From: Diphasiastrum complanatum
Lineage: Eukaryota > Streptophyta > Lycopodiopsida > Lycopodiales > Lycopodiaceae
DNA: 64,000 nucleotides
Direction of reading: 5' to 3'
Assembly: GCA_029204225.1 (NCBI GenBank)
Contig: CM055100.1
Location: 49,196,877-49,260,876 of the forward strand
Of the stretch, positions 33,812-46,335 are shown in pieces. The notes beneath the pieces were generated by a model. The model made no database searches. It was not told the origin of the DNA and worked only from the letters and a program-made list of their open reading frames with translations. The translations under genes and the position numbers were made by a program. Each line of letters opens with the position of its first letter. The stretch's first letter is position 1.

Positions 33812-34345
33812 ATTGCATTCTGAGCTCATTGCAACTCTAGGCTTGAATACTAGTCTTTAGAAATATAATGGAAATTGTCAACCTTGAGAGTGTTCCAAAA
33901 TGCAGTCTCCCGCAGTCACCACTCAGCAAGATGTATCGTTTCCTGTCAATGTTGTAGCGGAAGCACAGAAATAAGACAACAGCCACGATATTATTGCAGC
34001 CAGGCCAGGGCCAGGGCTGCAAACACGTATAGCGGAGGAGAAGGTTATAACTTTGTTCCTCTTCCCTCTCCACGGATGCCACATAGCTAATCTTCCGACA
34101 ACTTTTGGTCAAATGCTTCTTTCAAGGCCTTCGGTGAAGACCCCAACGTCTCACTATGGTAATAAAAGGTGCGAACAATCTGAAGACCGTTTCTTTAAGT
34201 TGCAAAATAATACATTCAAGCTCATTTGCAACCCTAGTAGACTCAATAGTCGCAGGAAATATAATGAAAATGAGTGGCCTTGAGAGCGTTCCAAAATGAG
34301 GTCATCCACTCAAGCAAGTGTATTGTTTCTTGTACATTGAACAAC
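33812..34345. repeat. Diverged direct duplication of about 140 bp
   Basis: 33812-33950 and 34204-34345 share the order GCTCATT(T)GCAAC, AATATAATG, CCTTGAGAG(T/C)GTTCCAAAAT, TGTAT(C/T)GTTTC and a final GTAG. The copies are separated by about 250 bp. Confidence 0.65.
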
Positions 34346-34529
34346 CTGTAGACCTTTTCGTTCTGTTGCAAAGGCCGTAAATCCCACCAAGGTTTTGAAC
34401 ATTTTCAAGAATTTGGTAGGACAATGGTATATATTAACTCCTCTTTCCCTTAGGGAAATTTTCATGACTAAATGTGAAATGTAAAGAATTAATAAATAAT
34501 TTTTGTCAAAAATATGCCGACCCTCCTTA

Positions 34530-36691
34530 TCAGTTGCTACAACTGTTTATATATAGCTGATGTTCATTCCAGATCTTAAGTAGCTTTCGAACTTCATTTG
34601 CAAGTTCAACGATTTCCTCATCTTCATGCCCTGCAGGTTTTAAACCTAAACCTAGTCATTGATGCAGCAGTGAGAAGCAACAACTGACATTTGTAGCTTT
34701 CACCTCTAATCAAGAAAGTTGATAATCAGAAGTACCTACCTATTTCGTATAAAGCTTTTTCCAAACGAAAGAGGTACTCATAGTTCGTTCCAGTGGGACC
34801 AACGGACCTTGCAATTTGGCTGCAAAAAACAAGATGAATCAGTTATCATAACAATTAGCCTCATTCGGATAGTCTTGAAATGTTCCTGATTTATGAAAAG
34901 GACAAATTTTCAGTCGAAGGTGGAATTAAGCATCTCAAAATATGTTACAGCCTACAGGATGCCTTTTTATCAGTAACAAAACTTCAATTATACTACTGCT
35001 GAGCTGAGTCTCTTAAGGAGATCCAGATTCTCATGTCCTGAAGTAAAGCCAGAAGGTCACCTAAATGCTGCATAGTATCCACGATAATTCGCTTACAGGC
35101 AAATGAAAAGATTAGAAGGTGATTGGGAAAACCTGGCCATGTCCTCCAATGATGCTGGCCCCAGGTAATATTTGTTCTCGGTCTTATTTGGTGATCCAAT
35201 GTACCTGGCAATTGACATAATAGACATTGTTATTACAACTAGCTATGCCTGGGATAGACCCAACAGAGCAAAGGAGGTGTGCAAACATGACTATTACACA
35301 TGGAAGTTGCTACTAGGATTTACATGTATAGATGAAAAAGATAAGGAATGACTGTCATATCAAGCCAAATCACAAAGGAGAATCGTAATTTCATTCAATT
35401 GGAAAAAAAAAACTACTACAGATGAAGGACTCACACGAGCACGCTGGATAGAGCTGGTTCACTTGATGATTCAACCTGCATAGAAGGCTCACTGAATAAA
35501 CAACTTTGGTAAATTTTCCATATGTTGGTGCCTATACTCTAAACCCAAAATTTGTAATAATTGTCTAAACATGTAGCCTTTTCTTAGGGGGTTTTAAGCT
35601 GGTGGTTGCGGTTTAATGAATTGATGGTTACAGTTACATAATAATCTTAAAATCAATGCAAGGAGAGACATTCCATACAAGATATGAGAAAAGGCCAAGT
35701 CCAATCATAGTACGATTGAAGAAGGCTTACAGTGAAAAAGTTGACAAGAGCCCTCACATCGTAGTGCTTTTCCCTCAATGCCAAGTACTGTAAAGTGCAA
35801 TAATAAAATTATGTTAGGAAGTGTATTACTTCTATTTTCACATATTATCTTGAGCTGCGTTGACAAGAAGTGTGTTATTTCCATGTTCACAAATTATCTG
35901 GAGCTGCGTTGAGTTGAAAGTGCTTATGAACCACAATCGTAATGCAACAGGAAACACGGTCACTACAGGCAAGGGAAAAATATTTCCACATCAAATTTAG
36001 GGCAAATTGACTAGTTCAATCATATTTTTAAGCGGCAATGGTGCAATGTGGTGACCCTACGTGGGGTGGTGAAGCTTTAGACTTACAGACAAAACCAACT
36101 GTTCTGCATCATGCCCAGAAACTTTGTACGCCGCACCCCACTGCCAACGAAACAAATGTTATTCTCTACCAACTGAATGTCAAATTTAAGAAGAAACGTA
36201 CTCATACAACAAAAAATATGAAGTCCTCAATTTAAAGGCACGTACAACTGTGCTTCCTTCCTGTGGCACTAAGGTCACAGCTCTCCCAGGATTATCAGGC
36301 GTTCCTCTGTGATCGGTGCATCCTGCTTAGTTCAAAATAAGAATCATTTTAGAAGACCAGGATTGAATTCAATAATAAACCTACTAAAACATCGGACAGT
36401 AAACCAGAGGAAAGAGAGACATTAAATGGCAAAAAGATCATCCTACGAAAAACGTACAATCAGACAAATCAGCTTCGATTTTCAATAGTGAAGGGTACAA
36501 TGTACCACCAACAGAGGTCACATTTCCATTTCTAGCACGAATCAAATGGATGCAATGACTTGATAACAATGCTGGGAAGTACCTTGGTAGAACACGCGTT
36601 TGTAGTCCTTGATGTAGCCAACGACACGTTCATCGTATTCAAACCCCGCTCTCCAGACAAGTGAACCGTACCCAAAAATCCAAAGCACCAT
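34530..36691 (-). CDS. GGCT2: Gamma-glutamylcyclotransferase, ChaC/GGCT2 type, 8 exons
   Basis: Exons 36583-36691, 36246-36322, 36087-36140, 35731-35787, 35435-35475, 35133-35204, 34740-34819 and 34530-34630 join in frame to 196 codons plus TGA, all with GT-AG introns. The product degrades glutathione to 5-oxoproline and Cys-Gly in the cytosol (known for the family). Features: the nucleotide-binding-like loop FGYGSLVW (residues 6-13), TDHRGTP (39-45), the strand VWGAAYKV (62-69), the catalytic Glu in LREK (E86), [23 protein letters not shown] and a C-terminal [13 protein letters not shown] helix. Length and motifs match plant GGCT2 proteins throughout. I chose the Met before [10 protein letters not shown] because family members start there; a 3' splice-like site just upstream suggests an intron in the 5' UTR. 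I see no defect, so it is probably functional. Confidence 0.93.
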
Positions 36692-36769
36692 CCTCCTCCT
36701 TGATCGGGAACTGCGGGCAGACGAAAAGATGCCACCTAAGACGAATTTCCAAACCATCTCGGTTTTCAA

Positions 36770-38074
36770 ATGGATCGAAAGAAAGTTAGAAAAAAGATAG
36801 TATCAGGTGATTCGTGATTCTTGTGTTGCTTAGAAAAACAAAGAATAAGAGAAGAGAGATTTCTGAGACAATTTGGACCTTCTCTCTCTTTGGTCCCTCA
36901 ACAACTTGCAGAAATCAAAGCGTAGTGTTTGCCAAGAATGAGTTGCACAAGATACCCCGGTTTTTTAAATATTTGAAAAGAATCGTAAACGAAGGGATTC
37001 AAGATAAAGAGAATGAAAACCCGTACTGAATAAATGAAGTAACAATCATCATTCTTGGCTTCAGGTTCAGCGTAAGAAACTTCAGGATGTATAACACGCT
37101 CGATTACTTGAAAGTGATGTCGTTCGTAATGATACGTGAACGCAGAAACAAAGCTTGCTGATAAAACTTGAAAGTATTTGAAGTGATTAAGCTCAAGACT
37201 CAAAAATCATAGATGAATAACAGGTCATCTATCAGGGTAGAAACCAACCCAATGTGCTGATCAACCGTCGAGATACAGAATACCGACTTGGTAAAGAATT
37301 TAAGTCTGTGGTTTACGGTCATAATAAGAAATATTACGTGTTTGTTGCAGCATTGCAGCAATGACGGCCTGAGGAAACAAGTTCGTCGACCAAGTTTGAC
37401 TTGTATTCCTTTTCATTAGCATTATTAAAGGAGCACAAAAATGATTTCAACTAGCTCTGTTAAATCCTTCAATAAATGTAATGCATGCACGACTCAAAAA
37501 CCACGACGAAGACTAAATGGAGAGGCATAAGTCTGCCAACCGTCGGAATGCCAAGAAGAAACTGATCCTCCAAATATCTTTTCGTTTGCAGCTAAGCTCT
37601 GTAAACCTTCACCACGGTAATGTCACAAACGATTCTTTCGCCTCCAGAACGATGCTCACAGAGCCATACTCCTCATCCAAAAGCATCAAGAGGCGAAATC
37701 TGCCTACTTCGTATCCGAAGCCTCCCTCATCATCAAAACCATCATCTCATATACGAAAACTTTATTACCTCTGTGCAAATGATATGACAGATGCCGCAAC
37801 GAGAAAAGCCATAAGTCCAAGAGAAACAAGACAGCCGGCTTCTGTTCTATCATCAACTCATTTGCAACAGTGATCAACTCACAGATCACCAACAATATTA
37901 AAACAGCAAGATTCCCTGTGGAAATCACATATGACAAGTACCGGCAATGAGAAACGCAAAACCCACGAGGAAAATCAGGCTCCCTCTTCACTGATACCAC
38001 AGGTGCATGAATGCGAAAGGCAGGAACAGAAACAGAGATCGGAAGAAAACAAGCAAAAGAGACGGACGACCCGG

Positions 38075-38078
<4 letters not shown>
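36770..38078 (-). other. Possible unassigned gene, weak evidence
   Basis: Upstream of GGCT, two short hydrophobic stretches are readable on the minus strand: SLIFLVGFAFLIAGTCH near 37960 and GCLVSLGLMAFLVAASVISF near 37810. Each is bounded by plausible splice sites, and a (CT)n tract lies upstream at 38079-38117. They could be transmembrane exons of a small membrane protein, but I could not join them into a frame or name a family. The ORF at 36898-37203 shows no domain. 37204-37500 shows nothing. Confidence 0.25.

Positions 38079-38117
<39 letters not shown>
38079..38117. repeat. (GA)n microsatellite
   Basis: About 39 bp of GA, reading (CT)n on the minus strand. This position would be common in a plant 5' UTR if a minus-strand gene starts here. 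Confidence 0.9.
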
Positions 38118-38121
<4 letters not shown>

Positions 38122-39422
38122 TAGAACAGGGAAGGGAAGCCTTTTTATGGGTTTGTAAAATGGATTGTCCTGTTCGTAAATCAGAACAAAAATTGATGGA
38201 TCGAGGAATGTATTCGGTCGCAATAGAGTCCTGGTTCATCCCCCCTTTCTCTTTTGTTTTTTTTTGTCTTGTTAAATATTACTTTTTTGATTATGCTCCT
38301 TTGTGTCATTATTTAAGGACGGTATAGGCCTGACACATCATATGCCCAACCTGGAGGAGGCATATGCCTTTGTCTGGCTTTGTGTCAGGCCCATTTTGGG
38401 CCTCACGAGTCACCATTCACTCACTCACCTTCAAAGAAAAGCCAAGATTCAAGGGGTTCCATAGGTTTGGAAATTGGATGGACAAGCTTGAGATAGATGG
38501 CATTGGGCACAGCTCCACAAAAGTTGTGGGTGGGCCATCCAAGGGCATTAATGCCCAAATATATGTAGTGGCAATGCCATCCTAAATTGTACATCAACTC
38601 CTAAAATTTCGGACGCTTCTAAGGACTTTTAGGTTCCATCATCCATGCGATCTGAAAAAGTCTCCCAAAGCAAGATTGGAGGGAATCTTGGAAAAGGTTG
38701 TCATATGTGGATTAGCATGTGTCTACAATATGTTGGGTTTAGCGTTGGACTTATGGACAAGCTAATGCTCAGTTGCTTGAATTGAGCTAGCTCTAGATCT
38801 GAAGTCTGTGGGGGCCAATGCTATCTCCAAATAGAAGTGTGCAATCTCCAATGCAGGTTGAAATAGATGTTGTGGCAAATCATAATATTGTCATTGGGTT
38901 CATCTAGGAGAAGTCAAAAATCCCCCTCCTCTTTCGCCTTCATGTTCAAGCGTGGCATCCTTCAGATATGAGCGAGTTAATCTCCTATTGTGCTAGGCCT
39001 GCCAACCTGGGCACCATGCGAACGCAAAGGTTACTTGAATATTGAAAAACCTTTGATAATGTGGATGAGCACATATGAATATATTTTGTTGAGCCTCAAC
39101 TTATGGATGAGCCAATTGCTTGGTTTCATATATCTAGCTAGCTAGCTTTCAATCTTGAGTCTATTGAATTAAGCATTGTCCCCAAAACTAAGTGTGCATT
39201 ATCAAAATTGGAGATTACATTCACCTCACGAGGAGAGCCATTAAACCTCAACATAACTATGAAGAGGAGATGGAGGTTCAAAGCTTTGGCAAGTCAATTT
39301 CTCAAGTCAATTCAAGCCCTAGGAATCACAAGAGAGAGCCACACCATCATGTCAAACTATCCTCGCTAATTCTCAAAGACCTTTTAGTTTGTGTATAATG
39401 TGTGTCTAAAGAAATTACTTAT
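38118..39422. other. Intergenic, nothing recognised
   Basis: Short open frames at 38364-38585 and 39192-39398 have no recognisable domain. Confidence 0.5.
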
Positions 39423-39794
39423 TAGTTTTTATGAGTTACATAAAAGTCGAATTTTATAAGAAGATTCAAGATTTCAATTTTCTTCCGTTATCTATGAAAT
39501 GAATTTAGCTTTAATGAAAAAAATGTGATCAAATCTGACTGAACAAAAACTTAGTATGGCCAGCTCACTAATCTAAATTCACTTTATAGATAACGAAAAA
39601 AAAATTCAAATCTCATAAATTTTACATAACTCGTAAATTTTGACGAAAATCGAGATATCAATTTTTTTTTCCCATTTTCTATAAAGTAAATTTAGATTAG
39701 TGAATTGACCATACTGAGCTTTTGTTCAGTCAGATTCGGTCACAATGTTTTCACTAAAGCTAAATTATTTTTAGGTTATAGATAATTTAAAATT
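39423..39794. repeat. Pair of foldback (MITE-like) elements, second copy inverted
   Basis: An arm at 39423-39508 is repeated inverted at about 39573-39636, around a centre of about 65 bp. A second unit follows at once: arm 39632-39693, the centre in inverted orientation at 39694-39759, and an inverted arm to about 39794. Landmark words are GTTATCTAT...GAATTTAG and the centre phrase CTGAACAAAAACTTAGTATG. No ORF. This suits a small non-autonomous DNA transposon, but no target duplication was confirmed. Confidence 0.65.
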
Positions 39795-41595
39795 GACTAA
39801 AGGAACTGCAAATACCTAGTATATGAAATTTGCCGACAGATTAATATTGTAACGATATTTTAACTTTTGGAGTGGGGTAATCCTAGATATAGAGTTACAC
39901 TAATTTTTTTTTTAATGTTGAATTTCAAATTTGGTCAAATTTCAAATTTCACCTGATGCATTTCTAATCGATTCTAATCATTAGAAATGGGTCGCTTATG
40001 TAAGATACTCGTCAAATTTAAATTTAAAAATGTCAAATAATATGAAATGACTAGACAAATTGAGGGATCCCCATTCATGTAATTTCATATTCTGAGTTTC
40101 GACAGTTCGTTAGCATTGACTAAGTAATGCCAAGCTAGTCAATAAAAAAGAAAAATGGTCCAATTAGTTTACTATTGGAAAATTCGTAAGGAATAGGGAC
40201 TGTTCAAAATTGAAAATTTGATTTCACTTGATGTTTTAAACCTATGGTGGGATGTATGTAAAAGGTCAGACTAGTGCTATTATGCATTTATGTGGATGAT
40301 TTTTGTGTATCTATGATTCAACCCAGTTGTAGGATAACTTGTTCACAAAAATAAAATTTTCAAACTTTTTCTTACAATAATTCACTTTACATTTACTATG
40401 TTTCTCTGAACTTTCTTTGAGCCTTAGCAGAATGAAATTTTTAGGGGAGTAAAAATATTGAGGGAAGCAGAGAGGACATCGGGGATAGTAAGTGTGCTTA
40501 AGAAAATGTATTTTGCAGTTAGGCTTTTTGGAAATCCCTAGAAATAATTGCTTAATACCGAATATTAATTTTCTAAATAGAAATTGTTTAGTTGAACTCA
40601 TAAAAGATATCTTTAAGACCATGAGTTTATCCATAAGTTTTGATGTAACTTGTGATGATAGAAGTAGAGTTTTAATAGATGGATCACATAGTGAACTGTT
40701 AGTTGGCAGAAGCTTACTTCTAGAGAAGTGGGAATTCGAAGCTTATCACTAATCTCGAAGGGATGATAATTTGATGTTGAACTATGTTGATCCTTCTATT
40801 TAGATCGCAGATAAATGGACTCTCTAGTTTTTTATAATAAAGGTTAATCTCCTAGTGGACTATAGGATAGCTAGATGAATCTCTAGGAAAGTCAAATTAA
40901 GGGGTTAAGGATCTTTTTGGAGGGAAAATTGGTGGTATATGGGGCATCATTAATTCAAAAGGGGAGGTTCTAGGACCATAAGGATCTGATTGACAATGGT
41001 AGAATTAGATAATTGCTAGATGTCGATCTAAAACCATTGGTCAAATTTATGAGATATTTTGTGAAATTTTGAGGGTTAATCCGGATCCCAAGTGGGAATC
41101 TAACCATTTACAGAATTGAAAATCCTTAAAAATATTTCTCGCTTTCTTACCCTTACTTTTTGATAATTTATCAAATACTTGACTTCATATGATTCCTTCC
41201 AGTTTCAAATTATTTCTTTGAAGAGTTGTTATCATCATATGAATTTTTACTTGTATGAATAGACTTGGAATTCCAGTAAATTCCAGGGTGATTGTGTTTC
41301 AATTTCTTAAATCTAAGTCGTCTCTTATTCATAGATGGATTTCAAATAGATGATAGTAACTGTCACTCAGGTTTAAAATGTTTGAAGGAAAACTCCTAGA
41401 TGTACTAGTGTACATCCTTTGGCGAAGACACTTATTACTGACATTTCAAGGATTTAGATATATTCTCATATATTATCTTCCCATAAGGATCTAAATAATT
41501 GTCATTGATGGATCATTAATGGATACTAAATTATTGTCAAAGGATTATAAGAAAATTGTTGACGAAATTTTCAATATGATTAAAACTTTGAAATA
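39795..41595. other. Intergenic, nothing recognised
   Basis: AT-rich. The frame at 40492-40752 has no domain that I recognise. Confidence 0.5.
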
Positions 41596-42237
41596 ATGAC
41601 ATCTTACATACCCTATGAGTGTAAAATTGAAGGAAATGGTAGTGTGCCAATAAATCTAGGATCCACCAAGATCTTAAAGCTAGAGTTCTCTTTGTGCCAA
41701 ATATCCCCAAGAATCTTCTAAGTGTTGGTCAAATGCTTGATGATGGACTTCAAGTTGATTTTGGTGTGGATGCTTCCTTGATAAAGGAGGATGAAAAAGT
41801 ATTCGCAGAAGAGACAAGATTTGGAAGACTCTTTAAATTGGATACTAAGGATGGAGCTAACTTTTTTGGTTTGATGGCCGAATTTGTGATGTCCAAGGAG
41901 GAGCTTTGGCACAAAAGGTTGGGCCATCCCAGCTTCAAATCCATGCAATCCATGATTAAGGAGGAGCAAGCAATTGGTTTGCCTAAATCTTTGGCAAATG
42001 ATGGTAAGGCTTGTGAAGCATGTGCTTTGGCAAAATCACACTACTACTTCATTCACTCATCATTTTCATCTTGTGCACTCGGATGTTCATTTTTCATCAA
42101 CTAGGAGCAATGGTGGTGCTACTATGTTTGTCTCCTTCATTGATGACTACTCTAGATTCACTTGGATTTACCTCTTATCTTCAAAAGCTATGGTGTTTGA
42201 TACTTTTTTGAAGTTCAAAGAGTTAAAATTTGTTTGA
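41596..42237 (+). pseudogene. Copia protease end, pre-integrase and integrase start
   Basis: Contains VPNIPKNLLSVGQMLDDGL, the pre-integrase LWHKRLGHPSFKSMQS, ACEACALAKSH and, after a frameshift near 42050, HLVHSDVHFSS and FVSFIDDYSRFTWIYLLS, which carry the first integrase Asp residues. It ends at 42237 just before an (AC)n tract. Gag and RT are absent. Confidence 0.85.
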
Positions 42238-42263
42238 AACAAAATCACAGATCATGAAACACC

Positions 42264-42266
<3 letters not shown>

Positions 42267-42306
<40 letters not shown>
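42267..42306. repeat. (AC)n microsatellite
   Basis: About 40 bp of AC dinucleotides. Confidence 0.95.
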
Positions 42307-42307
<1 letters not shown>

Positions 42308-42483
42308 AAGCTCACATAGCAACTGTATTTTTGAAAACCAAAATACACTATACATATAGTTTCTTCTTTGGCAACCCATGCATGGCCCAGGTTGCCGATG
42401 ATAGGAAGTCTGTCCCGTCGACTTGCCTTGTGGCGAGAGGCCAACTAGTCCTAATCCACTAATAGGACACACAATAAAATAAC

Positions 42484-42533
42484 ACAGTAGTTCTACTTTA
42501 ATTCTAACTCTCTCCCTAAAAGTAGAACTACTG
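42484..42533. repeat. Perfect 15 bp inverted repeat
   Basis: CAGTAGTTCTACTTT and its exact complement are separated by 20 bp that include a CTCTCCCT tract, which on the minus strand is a possible polypurine tract of the copia element to the right. Confidence 0.75.
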
Positions 42534-42569
42534 TTAATGTGCTACAATGAACAATGTTTATTTCTTTAC

Positions 42570-44887
42570 TCAATAGCATGTATAAAATGATAGTGAATAT
42601 TGATGTGTTTGGTTCTCATGAAACACCAGATTCTTTGCCAGCTGAATGCCACTCTGAATGTCGCTATGTATAGTTGTAGGGTTTTCCTGCTTCATGTCCA
42701 TCTCATCCAAGATTTGCCTCAACCAAATGGCTTCTTGTGCTGTGCCACACATTGCCTTATACTTTGCTTCTGTTGTAGACAAAGCAATTGTACTTTGCTT
42801 CTTACTAGACTAGGAAAAGCAACTGCCACAAAACTAGAATACATACCCCATGGTAGATCTACGATTATCACAATCGCCTCTCCAATCTGCATCCATGTAA
42901 CCACATAGCTCAGGTGAACTTTCCCGCTTCATGTACACCAAGCCATAATCGGAAGTGCCTTTGACATATCGCAAGATGCATTTGGCTACCTTCCAATGCG
43001 TTTCCATAGGTGTTGCCATAAACTGACTTACAATACCAAAAACATAGCATATATCTGGCCTACTCGTGGTAAGGTAAATCAAGCTCCTTACTAATTATCT
43101 ATACAACATAGCATCAAATGGTTGCGATTTGTCAAGCTTAGAAAGCTTTTTACTTGGCTCAATGGGAGTGTTCACCGACTTACAATCTTGTAACCTAAAC
43201 CTGTGCAACAACTCTCTGACATAATTTACCTGTGTTAGTGCCACCTCATGTCCTTTTTGCCACACCTCCACTCCAAGGCAATAATGCATTAGGTTGAGAT
43301 ATGTCATCTCGAATAGTCCATGAGATCCTGCTTAACCATATATATCATTTCTTGATTATTTTCCGTAATAATCAAATCGTCAACATAAAGAGCAACCAAA
43401 GCAATCATACCATCAAAGCATAAGACATAAAGGTTTGGATCAGAGTGTGTTCTCATCATCCTCTTAGAATGAAGATAGGCATCAATCCTGCTATACCACA
43501 CACGTGGTGCATGTTTGAGACCATAAAGCACTTTCTTCAAGCGACATGCTTATGCTCCCGTCCTTTCATTACAAAGCCTTCAGGTTGATCCATAAACACC
43601 TCTTATTCTAACTCACCATTTAGAAAAGCATATTTCACATCCATCTGATGCAAAGGCCAACCAAAATGTGAAGCTAAAGCAACAAGCAAACGTAAAGTAT
43701 TCCACTTACACATTGGTGCAAAGGTCTCATGATAGTCGATGCCTTTACTTTATGTATAACCCTTGATCACCAATCTTGCCTTGTGCTTTGCTATACTTCC
43801 ATCTGCATGGTACTTCATCTTGTATACCCATTTGAAACCAATGGATTTCTTACCAACTGGTGGTTCCTCTAAGTCCCATGTGCCATGTTTAGCAATTCAT
43901 TCCATCTCTTCTTCCATGGATTTGACCCAAATGTCAGCATCCTTCTCTTCATCATAAGTCGAAGGTTCTTTGCTTTGAATGATGCTAGATAAGATAGCAT
44001 AATTGTTTTCATACCTATCAGGTTGTGTCCTCTCTCTTGTTGATCTCCTTAGCTCTCCCTAGATAGATGATTCAGAAGATTCATCCATGTCGTGACTCTC
44101 CATCAATCTCTCAAACCACTTGGGGAGCTTCATGTCAAGTGATCGGCTTTCTGGTGAAAATGTATCCCATGGTATATCCTTCTCCTTGCGTTTGTCACCT
44201 GCAACTTCAGTACTCTTGGCACCAAATGATTTATCTCTACCTCTCCAACATGTTTCCTGAGGTTGAGTAGCAGCATCATGAGGTGTATCCATATGTCCAT
44301 CACCATGAATGTCAACAAATGGTCCATCATCAAGCTGAATTCTCAATGTACCATTTTTGCCACTTGATGTCTCAAAATTCTCAACATACTCATCTTTGCA
44401 CATCATAACATCATGACTAACATGAATTTTGTTCTCCAATGGATCAAAGCATCTATAGCCCTTCACTCGATTGTCATGTCCTAAGAAGATGCACTTTATT
44501 GCTTTTACATCAAGCTTGTGTCTGTCTTCCTTAGGAACGTGTACAAAGGCTTTACATCCAAAGATTTGCAAGTGGTTCACCTTTGGCTTCTTCTTTGTGA
44601 ATGCCTCCTCAGGTGTTATCTTTGGTATTGCTATGGTAGGACTTCTATTTTGAAGATAGACTGCGATAATCTAGCGCTTCCACAATTGTACAATTCTTGC
44701 GCTTGGCTACACCATTGAGTCCAGAAGTATGAGCTTGCGTGAATTGTCTTTTGATCCTACATTGGTCACAAAAGTAATTAAATTCAATAGACTTGTACTC
44801 ATTTCCACTGTCAGATCTTAGGACCTTGATATTTCTACTTGTTTGATTTTCGACCATTGCCTTGAAGCTCTTAAAAGTGGCAAAAGC
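42570..44887 (-). pseudogene. Copia pol remnant (integrase, RT, RNase H)
   Basis: Integrase: KVLRSDSGNEYKSIEFNYFC and SGLNGVAKRKNCTIVEA. The region after it is open at 44059-44580 (LQIFGCKAFVHVPKEDRHKL, IKCIFLGHDNRVKGYRCFD). RT: KKVLYGLKHAPRVWYSRIDA and VALYVDDLIITENN with YVDD. Then YCLGVEVWQKGHEVALTQ. RNase H: CGYMDADWRGDCDNRRSTMG and STTEAKYKAMCGTAQEAIWL. Frame breaks near 43990, 43540, 43307 and 43090 disable it. Its wording differs from both the 16.5 kb and the 45.4 kb elements, so it is a separate family. Confidence 0.88.
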
Positions 44888-45140
44888 AATTCAGATCTAC
44901 ACAAGAATTGAGCTACCATAAGAAAAAGCTCCAAAAAAGCACCACAAATTGGCTTTCAAGGACAATCCTCCATAAAACCCAAAAAAAAAATCGAGAGGAG
45001 ATCAACATGCAAATGGAAACCAAGAGAGTACACCCACTTGCAATCTTGCTCTCTACTTGGAAGAGAACTCCAATTGCTCCACACCCAAAATTTCGTCAAA
45101 AAGTAACACTTCTCCAAGTTCTCCCATCTTCGTAAGCCTT

Positions 45141-45152
45141 GCTTTGACACCA
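45141..45152 (-). promoter_or_regulatory. Primer-binding-site-like sequence
   Basis: On the minus strand it reads TGGTGTCAAAGC, two changes from the tRNA-Met type, and lies one base from the LTR end. Confidence 0.55.
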
Positions 45153-45153
45153 A

Positions 45154-45397
45154 TGTAAGAGAGACCTCCTCAAGATACTACTTACAAGACAAAACAATAG
45201 AGAACACACTGTGGAGAAACCACCCAACCAAGTAGAAGCAGCCAATCGGTCTCTAGATGCTTCACACCCAAGCCAAGGATTAGGAAGCATGAGAGTAGAG
45301 AGAGGACCTGACAATGAATCAACCAAACCATGATGGAGTAGGGCAAGTTTGTCCTCCTTATATAGGCCTAAGACCCTCCTGTGCATATAGTAATGCA
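45154..45397 (-). repeat. Copia 5' LTR part (minus strand)
   Basis: On the minus strand it ends ...CTCTTACA before the primer site. The TATATAAGG box lies close to the outer edge, so most of U3 is probably missing, cut by the neighbouring element at 45398. Confidence 0.55.
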
Positions 45398-46323
45398 TGT
45401 TGGATTTTAATGCTCAGGTCCAAAATCCATTCGATAATGAGCATCCTGAAAAATTCTGTCGAAGTTTGACTCCATCGACTTCGAAGTCATCGAAGTTCGA
45501 AGTATGACTTCATCGACTTCGACTTCTCCATGTATATACTCAACTTACTCCATCAACTCCATTGACATATCATTTACTCGACAATCGACTCACTCGACTT
45601 ACTCGACATCGATGTACCCGACTCACTCGACATCAACTTCAACTCCAACTCCATCGACATTGACTCACTTTGACTTCGACTTCAACATCAACTCACTCAA
45701 CTTACTCCATTCGACTTTAACTCCATCAAAGTGCCCGACATCGAAGTACCCAACTTACTCCATTCCATTGACATCAACATCATTGACTTACCATCATCCA
45801 ACTTCGTCGACTTACCCGACTTCATTAGCAATCCATCAACCCTCAACTAGCTCGACTTACTCATCAAGGAAAAGTCGATCCATGTACTGTCATACGACTT
45901 CAAAGACAACACTGACAGTCCACCTAGTTATACATAGACTTTACTACTTACAAAGATGGCTATCTACTACAAGGCGGCTCTAATTAATTAAGGAGGTCCA
46001 AAGTACTAAATTGTAAGACATGTAAATAAAGTTTGTATCTTTTAGTTTATTCTTATGCATATAGGCTGATTTCATATAATCAAGTTAGCAATGATCAAGC
46101 CTTTGAAGCTTTGCAATTTTGCGCCTCACAGATTAGCGCTCAGCTTCACGCTCATGTACTCCTTTTCTGATTAATCAAGTGTGCATTTTTGTCCACACTA
46201 CTATTTTGTTCATTTGAGCATTGTTACTGATTATTCATCTTGATTATTGCTGGTAACTAACGCACTTCCGATCCGCAACCGTCCGTTGTTAAATTTCAAC
46301 TACTATCCCACCTTTTTACGACA
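45398..46323 (+). repeat. Copia 5' LTR
   Basis: Begins TGTTGGATTT and ends TTTTTACGACA directly before the primer site, 926 bp. Roughly 45490-45900 is built from diverged CGACTTACT / CGACATCGA words. Confidence 0.85.
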
Positions 46324-46335
46324 TGGTATCAGAGT
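46324..46335 (+). promoter_or_regulatory. Primer-binding site (initiator tRNA-Met)
   Basis: TGGTATCAGAGT directly after the LTR end. The same LTR-end plus primer-site phrase recurs at 46436-46459. Confidence 0.85.

Larger units (their letters stand above)
31646..34529. other. AT-rich intergenic region
   Basis: No coding region supported. Two diverged duplications are visible: 32513-32853 (two units of about 170 bp) and 33812-33950 repeated at 34204-34345. The GGCT gene's 3' end lies at the right border. Confidence 0.55.
42560..45397 (-). mobile_element. Ty1/copia element with internal deletion (5' LTR, PBS, IN, RT, RNase H)
   Basis: Read leftwards: part of a 5' LTR (45397-45154) with a TATATAAGG box, a primer site, about 260 bp of leader, then directly the second half of integrase, RT and RNase H. 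Gag, protease and the integrase start are deleted. The right border abuts the LTR of another copia. Confidence 0.8.

Noticed and set aside
37517-37873. Plus-strand frame of 118 codons
   Set aside because: No domain, biased Ser/Pro content, overlaps better hydrophobic minus-strand segments; coding not supported.
31557-42306. (AC)n tracts as part of a CRISPR-like or LINE-tail array
   Set aside because: They are simple microsatellites with no spacers and no LINE 3' end beside them.
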